Below the pieces are notes generated by a model that was given only the letters and a program-made list of their open reading frames with translations, searched no databases and was not told where the DNA came from. The translations under genes were made by a program, and so were the position numbers. 64,000 nt of DNA from Choanephora cucurbitarum. Its lineage: Eukaryota > Mucoromycota > Mucoromycetes > Mucorales > Choanephoraceae. Where the stretch lies: positions 1 through 64,000 of the forward strand of contig JAIWNI010000131.1 in the NCBI GenBank assembly GCA_025331435.1. The letters run 5' to 3'. Below, one piece after another: positions 10,757 through 21,849 of the stretch. Within the stretch, counting starts at the first letter, position 1, and every line of letters starts with the position of its first letter.

Positions 10757-13700
10757 ATAACCTATATGTAAATAAATTAATTTCTTTCTTTTTTCATACA
10801 AAAAAAGAGCTATATATACTTTGGTGATCCCCTATTTTCCTAATTGCCTTTTTATTTTATTTTTTTCTTAAAGAAGCATCATTTGCTTTATTTTGTCAAG
10901 TGATTTAATAAGCTCATATTCTTCAAGTGTGGTCTATTTGAAATTCTATTGAAATGTCAGATTTGTATATTTTTGGGATTTAAAATGCGGTAATTATTAT
11001 CCAATGTGTGTGTGTCGTAACATGTAACCAAACTTTGATCTTTATTTGGATATCTCATTGAGGGCCCGAAATGATAATCCATTACTTAATCCTCTGGAGT
11101 AAACTGGGATGAAAAATTAAGATGGCTTCTTTCTCCCCGCCTCTTATTACTCCCTTTTAAACTAAAAATGGTCCATTTTTATTTTGAACAAGTCCAAAGT
11201 CTTTGTAAATTTCAATGCCTATTTCAACAACAGTATAATCCTCTCCCTTTTTTTTTCCTTAAGCATGAATCAATTGTGTTAAATGATAAGTTCCATTGAA
11301 ATGAGAAAACTCTAGATATGAGGTATGTAGGCCAGAATAAAAAGCATCCTATCTATGCAACAGAAGGAATGGGTGGTAGTACCAGCTCATGTTAACTAAG
11401 GTACAAACACGTACTTACAATGCTGGTTGTTTGGTCACAAGGTCATGAGCAGAATCGAATAATATGTACAAGAAACCCTATTCGAGCTATGCATGCGAGT
11501 CAATGGATGTTTATCATGAGTACTTGATACTTGGCTAGAATCCAATAGCTTTCTATGATTTCCTAGTAGATGGAGAGTAGATTTGGAAGCAAAACACTTT
11601 TATAAACATGCCTTGTAGTTGCTTTGACCCACAAATTGCTGACAAAATTCATTTTGTTACCAATGGTTTGCATGGTAAGTCTATTTGTTTTGCTACCCGA
11701 AAAAAGAAAGGGTAAGGAGACTATGCTAGTAACAATTCTTTTCTTCTTATATGCACGCCAACAAATCAACTTTCTTTTTCTAATGAACTAAGATGTCTAG
11801 TTGTAATGAATATATATACATACGGATAAGGTTTTCTCTCTTTCATGCCTATATGATCACACAAGTTCATATAGAATCATTTGATGTTTAGAATTGCCTG
11901 ATTAGGGAAGAAGGAGAATCAGATAAATTGAAACTTGTGTAAGATTGAGCAGAAAGCTTAAATTGGACTAGTAACATCTCATTGAACTGAAAAAACTCGC
12001 TTTCATTTTTTTGCTTCATGGCTCTCTCTCTTGTTATTGATGCGGACAACAAGGAATATCAAAAATGAGACTACATGTCTTAGTAAAATAAGGGTGTAAC
12101 GATGTGGATAAGCGTAATAAGTGCTAAAAGGCTTGTTTATGTAGTATCGATGTGACCTAAAAAAAGAAATGTAACCGTAATGTGCTTTTCGTATACTGAA
12201 GATAATTAAAAAAGTTGGAATGGATGATATAGAGACTATGTTTTCGTCTCTGATTTACTAAGACCGCTTTGTTCATAGTGAATGCTTCAACACATGCTGA
12301 ACGATGATCTTTTCTAATTAGTTAGATGTCATTTTAGTTTTATTCTCAAGTACTATCTGTGTACATGGGATGAAGCGCACTGAATGCTTCAATAGGATGA
12401 TGAGAGCACCTATCTAAAAAGAGAATAGAAATCCACTGCACAAGTAGCAACTTCATTGTGACGAATATAATAGCATAGATCAACAGCGCTACTTTTTTTT
12501 TAAGAAAAAATCCAATCACATGAGTGATAGAACATGAAGAAATTAAAATGTGGTCAATGCTTTTCCTCTTTTTTTTTTTTTGCTTTTAATTCAGTGACAT
12601 GAAACTATATAAGTAGTCATAGTAAACAAGCACATATAGCTGGTTCACATTGTTCTTGTCAACTATAGAACAAAAGAATAGACAGTGTAGATTTGAATTG
12701 TTGTCACTTGTATAGCTGTGTTGGCCAAATCAAAGAGATGATTTTTTACTCAAGGAGATGTTCCTGGAGCTGGTCATTTTATCCGCTATGTTTATCATTC
12801 TGATCATAAAACCCCCTTCATAGAGTCGACATGTGTTTTGATTATTCATTGTCCTGTCATGACACTCAGGTTACAAATCATCTGCTCTTGTTTCTATGTT
12901 CCTTATCAAGACAATCATAAGGTAAGAATGTTCAGCAAGCAATAGTTTGTAAGATACATAATCCCCCCTTTTTCACTCTCAGATCTGTCTTGTTTGATAT
13001 GTGTTTATTCACAAGATAAATATCAAAAGGGATTTACAGGAACCCATCTTCATGCAATTAGACCAATGATTACAAGGCTGTCTTGATTCATTTATTGTTG
13101 AACAAAGATTGAGAGCATAATTGATCCCAACGTAGTCTAATAAAGTATTGCACTTAAAATGAACTGTCTGCATACACTTTCTTGGGGTTTCTTTTGGACT
13201 AAATGAAATAGAGAGTATAGGCCTTGGATGAGTTCTATTGATGCTATGCTGTATGTGCCAACCTGTAAGGTTTTTCTAAGAAATTGCAGGCCATAATCTC
13301 AAAAGCGAGACTGTAAATCATAAAGCTTAAAAAAAAAGACAGTCAAGTAAGAGATTGAATTAATCGGAAGTGATTAACATAGCTGATTTATAAAAAAAAA
13401 AAATTCATTTTAATGAAACCTTATCCACATGAGAAGCATCAAAGGTCCCTCAAAGTAATCACTGCAAACTATCGTATCAAACAAGAGACAGCTTAATTTC
13501 ATTTTCTTGGGCGAGCCTTTGTTCTCTATGCTTGACAACGAGGGATTTCTTAAACTAAGGAGTCTGTTATCAACGGAAGCAGTTCCGAAATTACAAAGTC
13601 CTACTGTACAGATTGTTTGTATTCAACATTTCAACAAAAATAGTTGATATTCATTGTTCATATCCCTCAAAAGAAAAGACAAACAAGCTATGCTACAGTC

Positions 13701-14540
13701 TCATAGCTTTCTTACACTGTTATTGCTGTGAAATAAATCACTTAGCTTAAGATAGATAATAAAGTCTCAAAAAAAAATAAGAAGAAGTAGCTTAAAATAA
13801 AGTTAGTGTAATCAAAGCAAACAAAGCTACATTGCTTTCTTTTATAGCTTAAGAATTGATGATCCTCCTGTTTTCTATAGAGAAAAAAGTGGGGTTTTGT
13901 TTATCAAATAAAATTAACTATGTAGTGTTGCATAATAGTCTCATACAACATCAACAAGAATCTTTGCTTTTTATAGCCCTTAAAAAAAAAGGAAAGAAAG
14001 AAAGAAAGAGAGAGAGAAGGGGTTGACTGTAGGAGCTTTAAGGGGTGGAGACCAAAAAAAGAAATAGAAGCAGTCAAAGACAGTAACGACTAACTTTATA
14101 TGTTGTCATCTGTATGACATGGAACAACCTCATGCTTCATTGACAAATATAAAGGAGTTTGGGGGCTAGTGCTTTAGAAGAAGGCGGAGTTCAGGTACAC
14201 TCTACTTACACATCTTTTTCTTTTTCTTTCTTGTTTGATATAATAGATCCTACTTTATTATCCTTACCTTGTTCTAATAAAGAGAGAGAGAGCGATTAAA
14301 GATGGTTTAGCATGATTTAAATAAGGCAAATTGAAAATAAATAGACTAATTTAAATGTCCGACCATCTATCGAGTGGTTTGATAAATGTGTAAAGAACAT
14401 CATCAAGAACGTGTTTTTTTTTTAATTATTTGGGTTGCATCTATTATTTTCTTTCTTTTCTTTTCTTTCTTTTTTTTTTCAGTCCTAACAATCATATATA
14501 CCCCTCTTTTCCCTTCTTCAAATCATCATACCCTAAACAA
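10757..14540. other. 3.8-kb gene desert upstream of beta-tubulin
   Basis: No convincing coding exon, tRNA or rRNA was found on either strand in this long AT-rich stretch; all frames are closed by frequent stops. The part immediately upstream of the tubulin start has a polypyrimidine run (about 14445-14480, TTCTTTTCTTTTCTTTC) typical of strongly expressed fungal promoters. A cluster of AGCTTAA heptamers lies at 13324-13852. The spacing is unusual because surrounding genes are separated by only 10 to a few hundred bases. Confidence 0.5.
13324..13852. promoter_or_regulatory. Cluster of AGCTTAA motifs
   Basis: The heptamer AGCTTAA occurs at 13324, 13490, 13744, 13789 and 13846, five times in about 530 bp, with further AGCTA/TAGCTT variants between them. 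This is above what a random AT-rich sequence of that size would be expected to give. Function is unknown. The cluster lies 0.7-1.2 kb upstream of the beta-tubulin start and could be regulatory or a degenerate repeat. Confidence 0.3.
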
Positions 14541-16032
14541 ATGAGAGAAATTATTCACGTTCAAGCTGGTAAAGTAATATAGAATGAGATCCCACTTGTT
14601 TACTGAACATTTTATTCTAGGTCAATGTGGTAACCAGGTAACATATACATCATGCTATTTTCTGTTATTCCTTTATTCAATTTCCATTTTTTTTTTATAG
14701 ATTGGTCAAAAATTCTGGGAAACCATCAGTCAAGAACATGGCATTGATGTGACCGGTACTTATGCTGGTGACAATGACTTGCAACTTGAACGTATCAATG
14801 TTTACTACAACGAAGGATCTACCGGTAAATACGTCCCTCGAGCCGTCTTGGTCGATTTGGAACCTGCTACCATGGACGCCATTCGTGGCAGTCAATACGG
14901 TAAGCTCTATCGTCCTGATAATTTCATCTTTGGTCAATCTGGTGCTGGTAACTCTTGGGCCAAGGGTTACTACACAGAAGGTGCTGAACTGGTAGAGAAC
15001 GTATTGGACATCATCCGTAAAGAAGCCGAGCACACAGACTGCCTTCAAGGTTTCCAATTGTGTCACTCTCTTGGTGGTGGTACTGGTTCCGGTATGGGTT
15101 CCCTCTTGCTTTCCAAGATTCGTGAAGAATACCCTGACCGTATGTTGTGTACCTACTCTGTCGTACCTTCTCCCAAGGTCTCTGATACTGTGGTTGAACC
15201 CTACAACGCTGTCTTGACTGTCCACCAACTGGTTGAGAACTGTGATGCTACTTTCTGTATTGACAATGAAGCCCTTTACGATATCTGTTTCCGTACCCTC
15301 AAGTTGACTAACCCTGGCTATGGTGACCTTAACCAATTGGTCTCTGTCGTCATGTCCGGTGTCTCTACCAGCTTGCGTTTCCCTGGTCAATTGAACTCTG
15401 ACTTGCGCAAGTTGTTTGTCAACATGGTCCCTTTTCCTCGTCTTCACTTCTTCATGGTCGGTTTTGCTCCCTTGACTGCCTTTAACTCACAACAGTACCG
15501 TAATTTGAGTGTGCCCGAATTGACTGCTCAAATGTTCGATGCTCGTAACATGATGGCTGCCTCTGATCCTCGTCACGGTCGTTACTTGACTGTTGCTACC
15601 ATCTTCCGTGGTCGTTTGTCTACCAAGGAAGTTGAGAACCAAATGTTGGCTGTTCAACAAAAGAACTCTTCTTACTTTGTTGAATGGATCCCCAACGGTG
15701 TCAAGACCTCTCTCTGTGATATCCCCCCTGTTGGTCTCAAGATGTCTGGTACTTTCATTGGTAACTCAACTGCCATTCAAGAATTGTTTAAGCGTGTCAA
15801 TGAACAGTTCACTGCCATGTTCAGAAGAAAGGCTTTCATGCATTGGTACACTGGTGAAGGTATGGACGAGATGGAATTCACTGAAGCTGAGTCCAACATG
15901 AACGATTTGGTGTCTGAATACCAACAATACCAAGAAGCTACTGCTGATGAAGAACTCTTGGATGATGAAGAAGAGTACCTTGAAGAAGATGATATGCTTG
16001 AAGAAGAAGGTCACCTTGAAGATGATGAATAA
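14541..16032 (+). CDS. Beta-tubulin (divergent isotype)
   Basis: Beta-tubulin pairs with alpha-tubulin to form microtubules and binds GTP at the exchangeable site. Exons are 14541-14568, a 17-nt microexon 14621-14637, and 14701-16032, giving 458 residues from MREIIHVQ. The GTP-binding signature GGGTGSG, the loop FGQSGAGN and the conserved [10 protein letters not shown] before the acidic tail are all present. The tail is long and very acidic (about 30 residues of D/E/L after QEAT). Several positions differ from the common fungal sequence: Cys165, Tyr167 (usually Phe) and Ala198 (usually Glu), with Phe200 kept. Changes at 167 and 198 are known benzimidazole-resistance sites in other fungi. Codon use looks strongly biased, as in highly expressed genes. 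The gene converges with the 16104 gene, 71 bp apart. Confidence 0.97.
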
Positions 16033-16103
16033 AATCTGATTTTTTTATTTTATTTTATAATAAATTCAAGTTAAACATACAAATATAGAGGGGGGAATCA
16101 TGT

Positions 16104-17057
16104 TTAGTGTGAAAAAGGTCTAAAGAACATACTCCAGAAACCAGTGGATTTCTGTTGTGGTTGTTCTTTTGGCATGCTAGGTTCATAACCAAGTATTTTC
16201 TCTCTTTGTTCTTCTGAAATAGTCATATCTTCAAAGTCAGTAATAGCATCAAAAAAGATAGGTCCAGTAGAAGAAAACTCTTCTTCATCATCTACTTGCA
16301 TACTATCACTGTTCTCTAGCAGTGTATCTAAACAGGGTTCTAATGTGATCTCTTGACTGTCTACTATCGTTTCTTGTGTCGTGTCAAATAAGGCTTTGTT
16401 TTGTCTCGGTGATAGTACTATGGTTTCTTCACAAGAACCTTCTTCATTAGACGAACTTTCTTGATCACTAAACAATGACTTTTGACTGGGTAAATGGCCG
16501 ATATAGCTCGAGTTGGGTAAGATAGAATGTTGACTTAAATCTAATATATTATGAATAGTTGTTGTTGTTGTTTTGGTCACAGTAGAAGATACTGTTGGTG
16601 TGGTTATCAATTTTCTTCGTTTTGTAGGTATGCCTACAACAATAGTCGGTTTAGGATCTGTTGGTTGAGTCACAGGTGTCTGAACAGGCAAGGACGGTTG
16701 ATTGTCTAGATAAGCAGAATAACTGACGTCGCCTGTCTCTGTAAGATCATCACTGGCTGGCAAAACTACTTTTTGAGAATGCAGTTTTCTCTTTCGTTTG
16801 ATCATCTTCGTTGTCGATGGCTGTCTTTCCTTTTCTCTTTTGGCTATGGCTTCTGAAGCTGCACGAAGCGATCGTTTATTGGCAATACGGGCGGATGGAG
16901 GAGGAGAGGATGGACTGGTCAGTTGGAGTGTGTCTAGAGACACAAGAGGTGCATTCAGTTGTCTTCTTTTCTTTCTGGTGAGTGGAGGTGTGGTGGGTTC
17001 ATCTGGTATAGTACGTGTTGTCAAGAAACGTTTTTTTCGTTTTAAAGGTGTAGTCAT
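16104..17057 (-). CDS. Uncharacterised basic, disordered, probably nuclear protein
   Basis: This is a single-exon ORF of 317 residues starting at the ATG at 17057; a further upstream in-frame ATG would add only a low-complexity lysine-rich leader. The N-terminus holds clustered basic motifs (PLKRKKR and RKKRRQLNAPL) that look like nuclear localisation signals, followed by several S/T-P sites (TTPP, SPSSPPP) that could be kinase targets. The middle is Ser/Thr/Gln-rich and the second half acidic. The C-terminus ends in an aromatic patch, FWSMFFRPFSH. I do not recognise the family. It shares an 87-bp divergent promoter with the WDR55/JIP5 gene, which hints at co-expression with ribosome-biogenesis or growth genes. 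It looks protein-coding because the frame is long and has non-random composition. Confidence 0.6.
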   Translation of the reverse strand: MTTPLKRKKRFLTTRTIPDEPTTPPLTRKKRRQLNAPLVSLDTLQLTSPSSPPPSARIANKRSLRAASEAIAKREKERQPSTTKMIKRKRKLHSQKVVLPASDDLTETGDVSYSAYLDNQPSLPVQTPVTQPTDPKPTIVVGIPTKRRKLITTPTVSSTVTKTTTTTIHNILDLSQHSILPNSSYIGHLPSQKSLFSDQESSSNEEGSCEETIVLSPRQNKALFDTTQETIVDSQEITLEPCLDTLLENSDSMQVDDEEEFSSTGPIFFDAITDFEDMTISEEQREKILGYEPSMPKEQPQQKSTGFWSMFFRPFSH

Positions 17058-17144
17058 TCTATTTAAATTTTTTTTTTTTAAAGAAGAAAAGAAATTGTAT
17101 TTATTTTTGCATAACATTAATTTAAAAAAATTTTTTTTTTAAAA
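17058..17144. promoter_or_regulatory. Compact divergent promoter between the 16104 gene and WDR55/JIP5
   Basis: Only 87 bp separate the two start codons. The interval consists almost entirely of A and T, with poly-A and poly-T tracts of 9-10 bases. Such nucleosome-excluding tracts are typical of fungal bidirectional promoters. Any TATA or factor site must lie within this tract or in the coding regions. Confidence 0.55.
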
Positions 17145-18566
17145 ATGAATCCAAGTGAAAAGAAGCCTACTTCTATTGCATTGGATAGCAATGTATTTCA
17201 CTTAGATGTTCATCCCAGTCAAAACTTGGTTGTCACTGGCATGATCAATGGTCGAATGCAATGGTAATCATACACACACACACATGTTATAAACAGACAC
17301 TCATTTGATCAGTTATCGTTATGGTCTTGAAGGCAATGAACAAGTATGGAATTCAAAGACATTTAAAAAGTCATGTCGAGGTGTTGCTTTCAGTCAAGAC
17401 GGATCAAGTAAAGAGAACTTATTCTTAAAAAAAAACACAATCCACTCACTTTCTTTTTAAAGGTATCTATGGTATTTCTAGAGATAAATCGATTCGTGTG
17501 TTAGATACCGAGACAGCCAATGTGTTGACTTTAAAAGAAGAAGCTCATGAGTAAGTGGTCAACATTACCTTCACTTGTTCTCTAAGACATGATCTAGATC
17601 TCCCATTAACGCACTTCTTATGATGGATGACCATCTGATGGCCACAGGGGATGATCAAGGTGTGATCAAGGTATTTAACGAAGAAAATAATTTAAACACG
17701 GAAGCTCATGAGAGACAGTAGATTTGGGATAATAGAAAACAAGATCCAGTCATGACATACACGGAACATGAGGATTATATTGCTGATATGGTCTATAGTG
17801 CACCTCAGAGAACATTGATTGCTGTAGGTGGAGATGGTTATCTGTCCACTTGGGATATTCGAAAGACAGATGTAGCAGCCATGTCAGATCAAATGGAAGA
17901 TGAACTACTGTCAATTTCACTGGTGAAGGTAAATAATTGCAACGTCTAAATTGCAAGTAAAGCTCATTTTCTTTTTTATTAGCATGGTAAAAAGGCTGTT
18001 GTAGGCACACAAGATGGTGTGCTCAGTCTATGGACTTGGGGTGATTGGGGTGATTATAATGATCGTATCATTGGTCATCCTAACTCCATTGATGCTATCT
18101 GTAAATTAGATGAAGATACTGTGTGTACAGGCAGTAGTGATGGTATTATTCGGTAAGTAAAATTTTGTTTTTTTTGGCAGTGTGAAGCTAATGTCTATAT
18201 GATAGATTAGTGACCATTTTACCCAATGAGTTTCATGGTGCTTTAGGTGATCATGGTGAAGATATGCCTATTGAAAACCTAAAGCTAAGTCATGATAAAC
18301 AATATTTGATTTCAAGTGGTCATGATGATCAACTTCAATTCTGGAATGTGGCTCATTTGTTCCAAGAAGAAGAAGAAAAGGAAGAAAAGGAAGAAAAGGA
18401 AGACAAGGAAGAAAAGGAAAAAGTAGACTCAGATGATGGTTGGGGTACTGATTCTGATGATGAAAAGGAAGCAAAGAAAAACAAGCGAAAGAAGACACAA
18501 AAGAAGAACAAGCCAGAAAAGAAGAAACAGATGAAATCAACTGCCTTTTTTGCTGATATAGAATAA
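17145..18566 (+). CDS. WD40-repeat protein, WDR55/JIP5 family
   Basis: This is a predicted ribosome-biogenesis WD40 protein of the WDR55 (yeast Jip5) family, nuclear or nucleolar. Seven exons (17145-17263, 17313-17407, 17463-17550, 17598-17670, 17722-17928, 17983-18152, 18206-18566) give 370 residues with consistent phase at each junction. WD repeats fill residues 12-310. Family-like segments include EHEDYIADM, GKKAVVGTQDG, CTGSSDGIIRLVTILPN and YLISSGHDDQLQFW. The C-terminus is highly charged, with an EEEEKEEKEEKE run followed by a lysine-rich KKNKRKKTQKK stretch, also seen in this family. The stop lies 10 bp from the convergent RhoGAP gene's stop, so the 3' UTRs must overlap. Family identity is confident; the exact interaction partners are not visible. 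Confidence 0.9.
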
Positions 18567-18576
18567 ATACACTATT

Positions 18577-20865
18577 TTAATCCAGTAACTCGGTTAGATG
18601 AAACAAGATAAATTCAATGGTCGCATTCTTATAACTGATATCCAAGAAATCACGTGATGGATCAGGATGTCGCATCAGTGTAGGAGCAAATACCATAGCC
18701 AGATTCTTGATAGACATGCGATTCTTATCTACCTGTTCATGTACACGACAGAGATGTTGAAAGAGCATGATGGCTGTATCAAAGTGTTCTTTAGGTAACT
18801 GATGCAATACCTTCTTCATGGTGTTTAGTTTCTCATCAGGATCATGGATTGCTTTTTATATAAAAAAAATTGTTTAGATGGTACATATATCACACATGGT
18901 TACTTACCACAGATCTCAGTGAATGAATCATACAGTGCCATGGTCAAGAGGGGATCAGGTAAATCACGGAAATACTGTTTAAGGACACTGGTGATAGCAC
19001 CTATATCGTTGTATTCTTCTTCATCACTCAGTTGAATATCCCCTTGTTCAAAGCCTAACTGAATCGCTCGTATCTGTGCTGCTCCACCTGATTTTCGATA
19101 GATGCCTTCGAAATCCAATCCTCTCTTTTCTACTTCTTGAATACATGCTTCTACAATATAAGGTACAGATCGATTTTCCTCTTTGGCACGTTCAATCAGG
19201 TCATAGCCAAACATACTTGAGTCTAAAGCAACGATTAACATCGTTCCCAATTAAGTTTCAAATGAAGCTTACCTCCTAAAGATACCTTGTCCCCAAGCAA
19301 ACTGGATTCACTTGAACGACGCACACATTCAGTTGAGGTATGATAGACACAACGCGCATGACAGGCCAGATGACAACGATCACAGCGATAGTCGGATCGA
19401 CCCCAGATCTTTTCTTGACAGACACCACAAGGTACAGGTCGAATGAACGAAATCGACTGAAAGGCATGCCCTAGATCAGCCACACTGTCATTGAAGGCAC
19501 TATGATAGATCGTTTGCTTTGGTGCTGAAGCGTCCTTGAGTTTATGGAATAAGGTACTGCCCTTCTTCTTCAATCGAAACAAGGTGGGTTGATGGGTGGG
19601 CATGAAGCTATGACGGGAAGAGACCTTACAGAGGACCGAACTGGCATCCGATGCCTTACGTGCCCGTGTGGATGATGAGGGAGAAGGTGGACCCTCTAGC
19701 TCTAATGTCAGACTCTTGGTCTGAGCCAGTAGACAATCGCGTTCTTGAATAAGCGATTGAATCTGTGTCTTGAGGCTCTTTTGGTACATGACATCATCTA
19801 GATCAGCCATGATGCTGTCTCGATTACGAATCAGGTCTTGACAGGCACTTTCGAGTTCAATCCGTAACAGGGCCAGACGATCGAGTTCTTTACGTGATAA
19901 GAGACCATGGGTTGGATAAGAAGAAAGGACAAGTTCATATTGTTTTCTCTTTTTTGTCTCCAAAGCGAAATCTTCTTGAAGTTGATTGAATTCTTCCAAG
20001 ACTTGTTCACTTGCCACCTAAAGGAATAACATGAGTGTTGGATCATGATAATTCTCATTCTTACCTGAAGGGATGCATAATTGGCTTCTAATTCATCAAA
20101 GCGTGCCTGTAATGAATGTTCATCTGAAGAACGAATGACAGAGTCACGTAAAGAAGACCTGAGAAGTTCAGAAGCTCGGCTCAGTCGAGGTTCAGGTGTT
20201 TTGTCTAGGTTGATGCCTAGTGAATCTGAGAGATTGGTTACTTCGGAATCAAAGAAGTCTAATGAGACGTCTGAAAAGAGATCGTTGTTGGGATTGGGTG
20301 ATGGTGCAGGTGTTGGTAAGACTGTCTTTTTCTTTTTCTTTTGTTGCTTTTTCAGGTGATAACATGGTGTACAGTAAATGCCCTTGACTGTGAGTTAGTC
20401 TATTTGTTTATTTCGCTTATTTCTGTAGTACATATACTTTACTTTACTTTAGTTGTTTGAGTAAAGACTAAATCCTGAATGGTTTGTTTACAGGAAATAC
20501 ATTGAAAACAGTGAGCATGATAGGCTTTATCACCTAATGAGGGTATGGGTCAATCACTTGTAGCTTCTGTTATTCTAAATGTTACCTGCAGTAATAGCTT
20601 CATCTTGAATGGTTGTATGACACATAGTGCAGGTATAAGCACAGTTATCACAGATGGGCTTACTGTCTAATAATAGTAAATTGGCCTTTTTATCTACACT
20701 CTGTCCACACTTGGCACAATTGAAACTAGAGAATGTATAAATATAGGATGGATATCAAAGTAAGGCTTACCATTGTACATGAAATAGAAAATCACCAAAG
20801 GAAACAACAGCACCTTCTTCAATAGGATTTAAACAACTTTTGCATAGGGTTAAAGTATCACTCAT
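18577..20865 (-). CDS. LIM-C1-RhoGAP protein (Rho GTPase-activating, Rga type)
   Basis: This protein is expected to switch off Rho-family GTPases and so control polarity, hyphal tip growth and actin. Seven exons (20771-20865, 20586-20725, 20448-20533, 20065-20382, 19273-20017, 18908-19222, 18577-18851) give 657 residues. Two LIM zinc domains occupy about residues 8-125 (CKSC...C..C, CTMC...CISC...CTPC). A Ser/Pro-rich linker and a coiled coil (about 190-320) follow. A C1 cysteine/histidine domain lies at about 397-444 (HAFQ...CGVC...CDRCHLACHARC). The RhoGAP domain is at about 465-640, with FEGIYRKSG carrying the catalytic arginine finger (about Arg504) and NLAMVFAPTLMR near its end. LIM plus RhoGAP is the fungal Rga1/Rga2 layout; the C1 domain suggests lipid-dependent membrane binding. 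The specific GTPase (Cdc42 or Rho) cannot be told. Confidence 0.92.
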
Positions 20866-21849
20866 GATAAGAATAAAGAGAGAGAGAAAGAAAAAAAGAA
20901 AAAAGAAGGTAAAATAATAAGCTTATTTATTAACCATTGGAAACAACCTTAAATTAGGTTGTAAGACATACAACTGAGAATCTTACTGTTTGATGCTTTT
21001 AAAGAAGTTGTTACTTTTTTCAATAAGGTTTAGATAGCCTTCTGATTACTCATTTCTCTCATATTCTTCTTTATGAACTGTTCTTCTCTCTATGAACATG
21101 CTAAGAAGTGTGAACATGTTAACACTTGTGGTGTAACCCAAAGTGAGCCATGTTATTTTTTGTTCTTCTTTTTCTAATTTAAGTAGTCTAAAGAATATTT
21201 TTATATCGTGCAAGTTAATCAAATAGGATTACTCTATTGGTCAATATTGTACCACTTAAAGTCCCTTCATATTGTGAGACCTTGGTCATACATTGAGCAA
21301 AGTAAGATAAATTAGACTAAAACATAGAAAAATAGAATAGAAAAGCAGTAAGATGATATCGTGCCAAGTGAGTTGATAAAACAGTCAATTTATGAATCGA
21401 GGAACATGATTATATGGTATTGAGTTGAAGATAGTCTATAAAGAGTAGATAAACATGTTGGAAAAAGGGAGTTTCAATAGGTTTATGAGTATCCTTTTTC
21501 ATAAAAAGAAAGTAAGGTACTCTTAGAAACAGATGGTTACAGAATAACATAATTTAGAGATAGTGGATATTTTCTACTGATCTCTTAATACCTGGTAAAG
21601 AGATAACACTGTCTGTACTACTCAGCTTGTAATATCTTGAAGCACTTGTGTCTTTTGTTTTCATTAAAAAAAAAAGGGGTCATGACTATGAAAAGTGTCA
21701 TTTTATTGAATACACTCTGTTTATATGAAAGATTCTAGAAACAACATGTAACTTTTCATTTCATCTATTCTGAGCCCCTATTAGTAGATTAAATAATGTT
21801 TATATAGAATAGATTCATGCAATCCTTTTTTTTTGTTACACCAAAAAAG
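20866..21849. other. Intergenic region, no gene recognised
   Basis: About 980 bp lie between the RhoGAP start and the 3' end of the ankyrin gene, both on the minus strand. It is AT-rich, with no ORF of interest on either strand. The segment next to 20866 (GA- and A-rich, AAAGAGAGAGAGAAAG) is the probable promoter of the RhoGAP gene, and the segment near 21850 the terminator of the ankyrin gene. Confidence 0.5.

Noticed and set aside
14695..15447. 250-codon minus-strand ORF antisense to beta-tubulin
   Set aside because: It is the mirror of a highly biased coding sequence; its translation has no family features and it overlaps the unmistakable tubulin frame.
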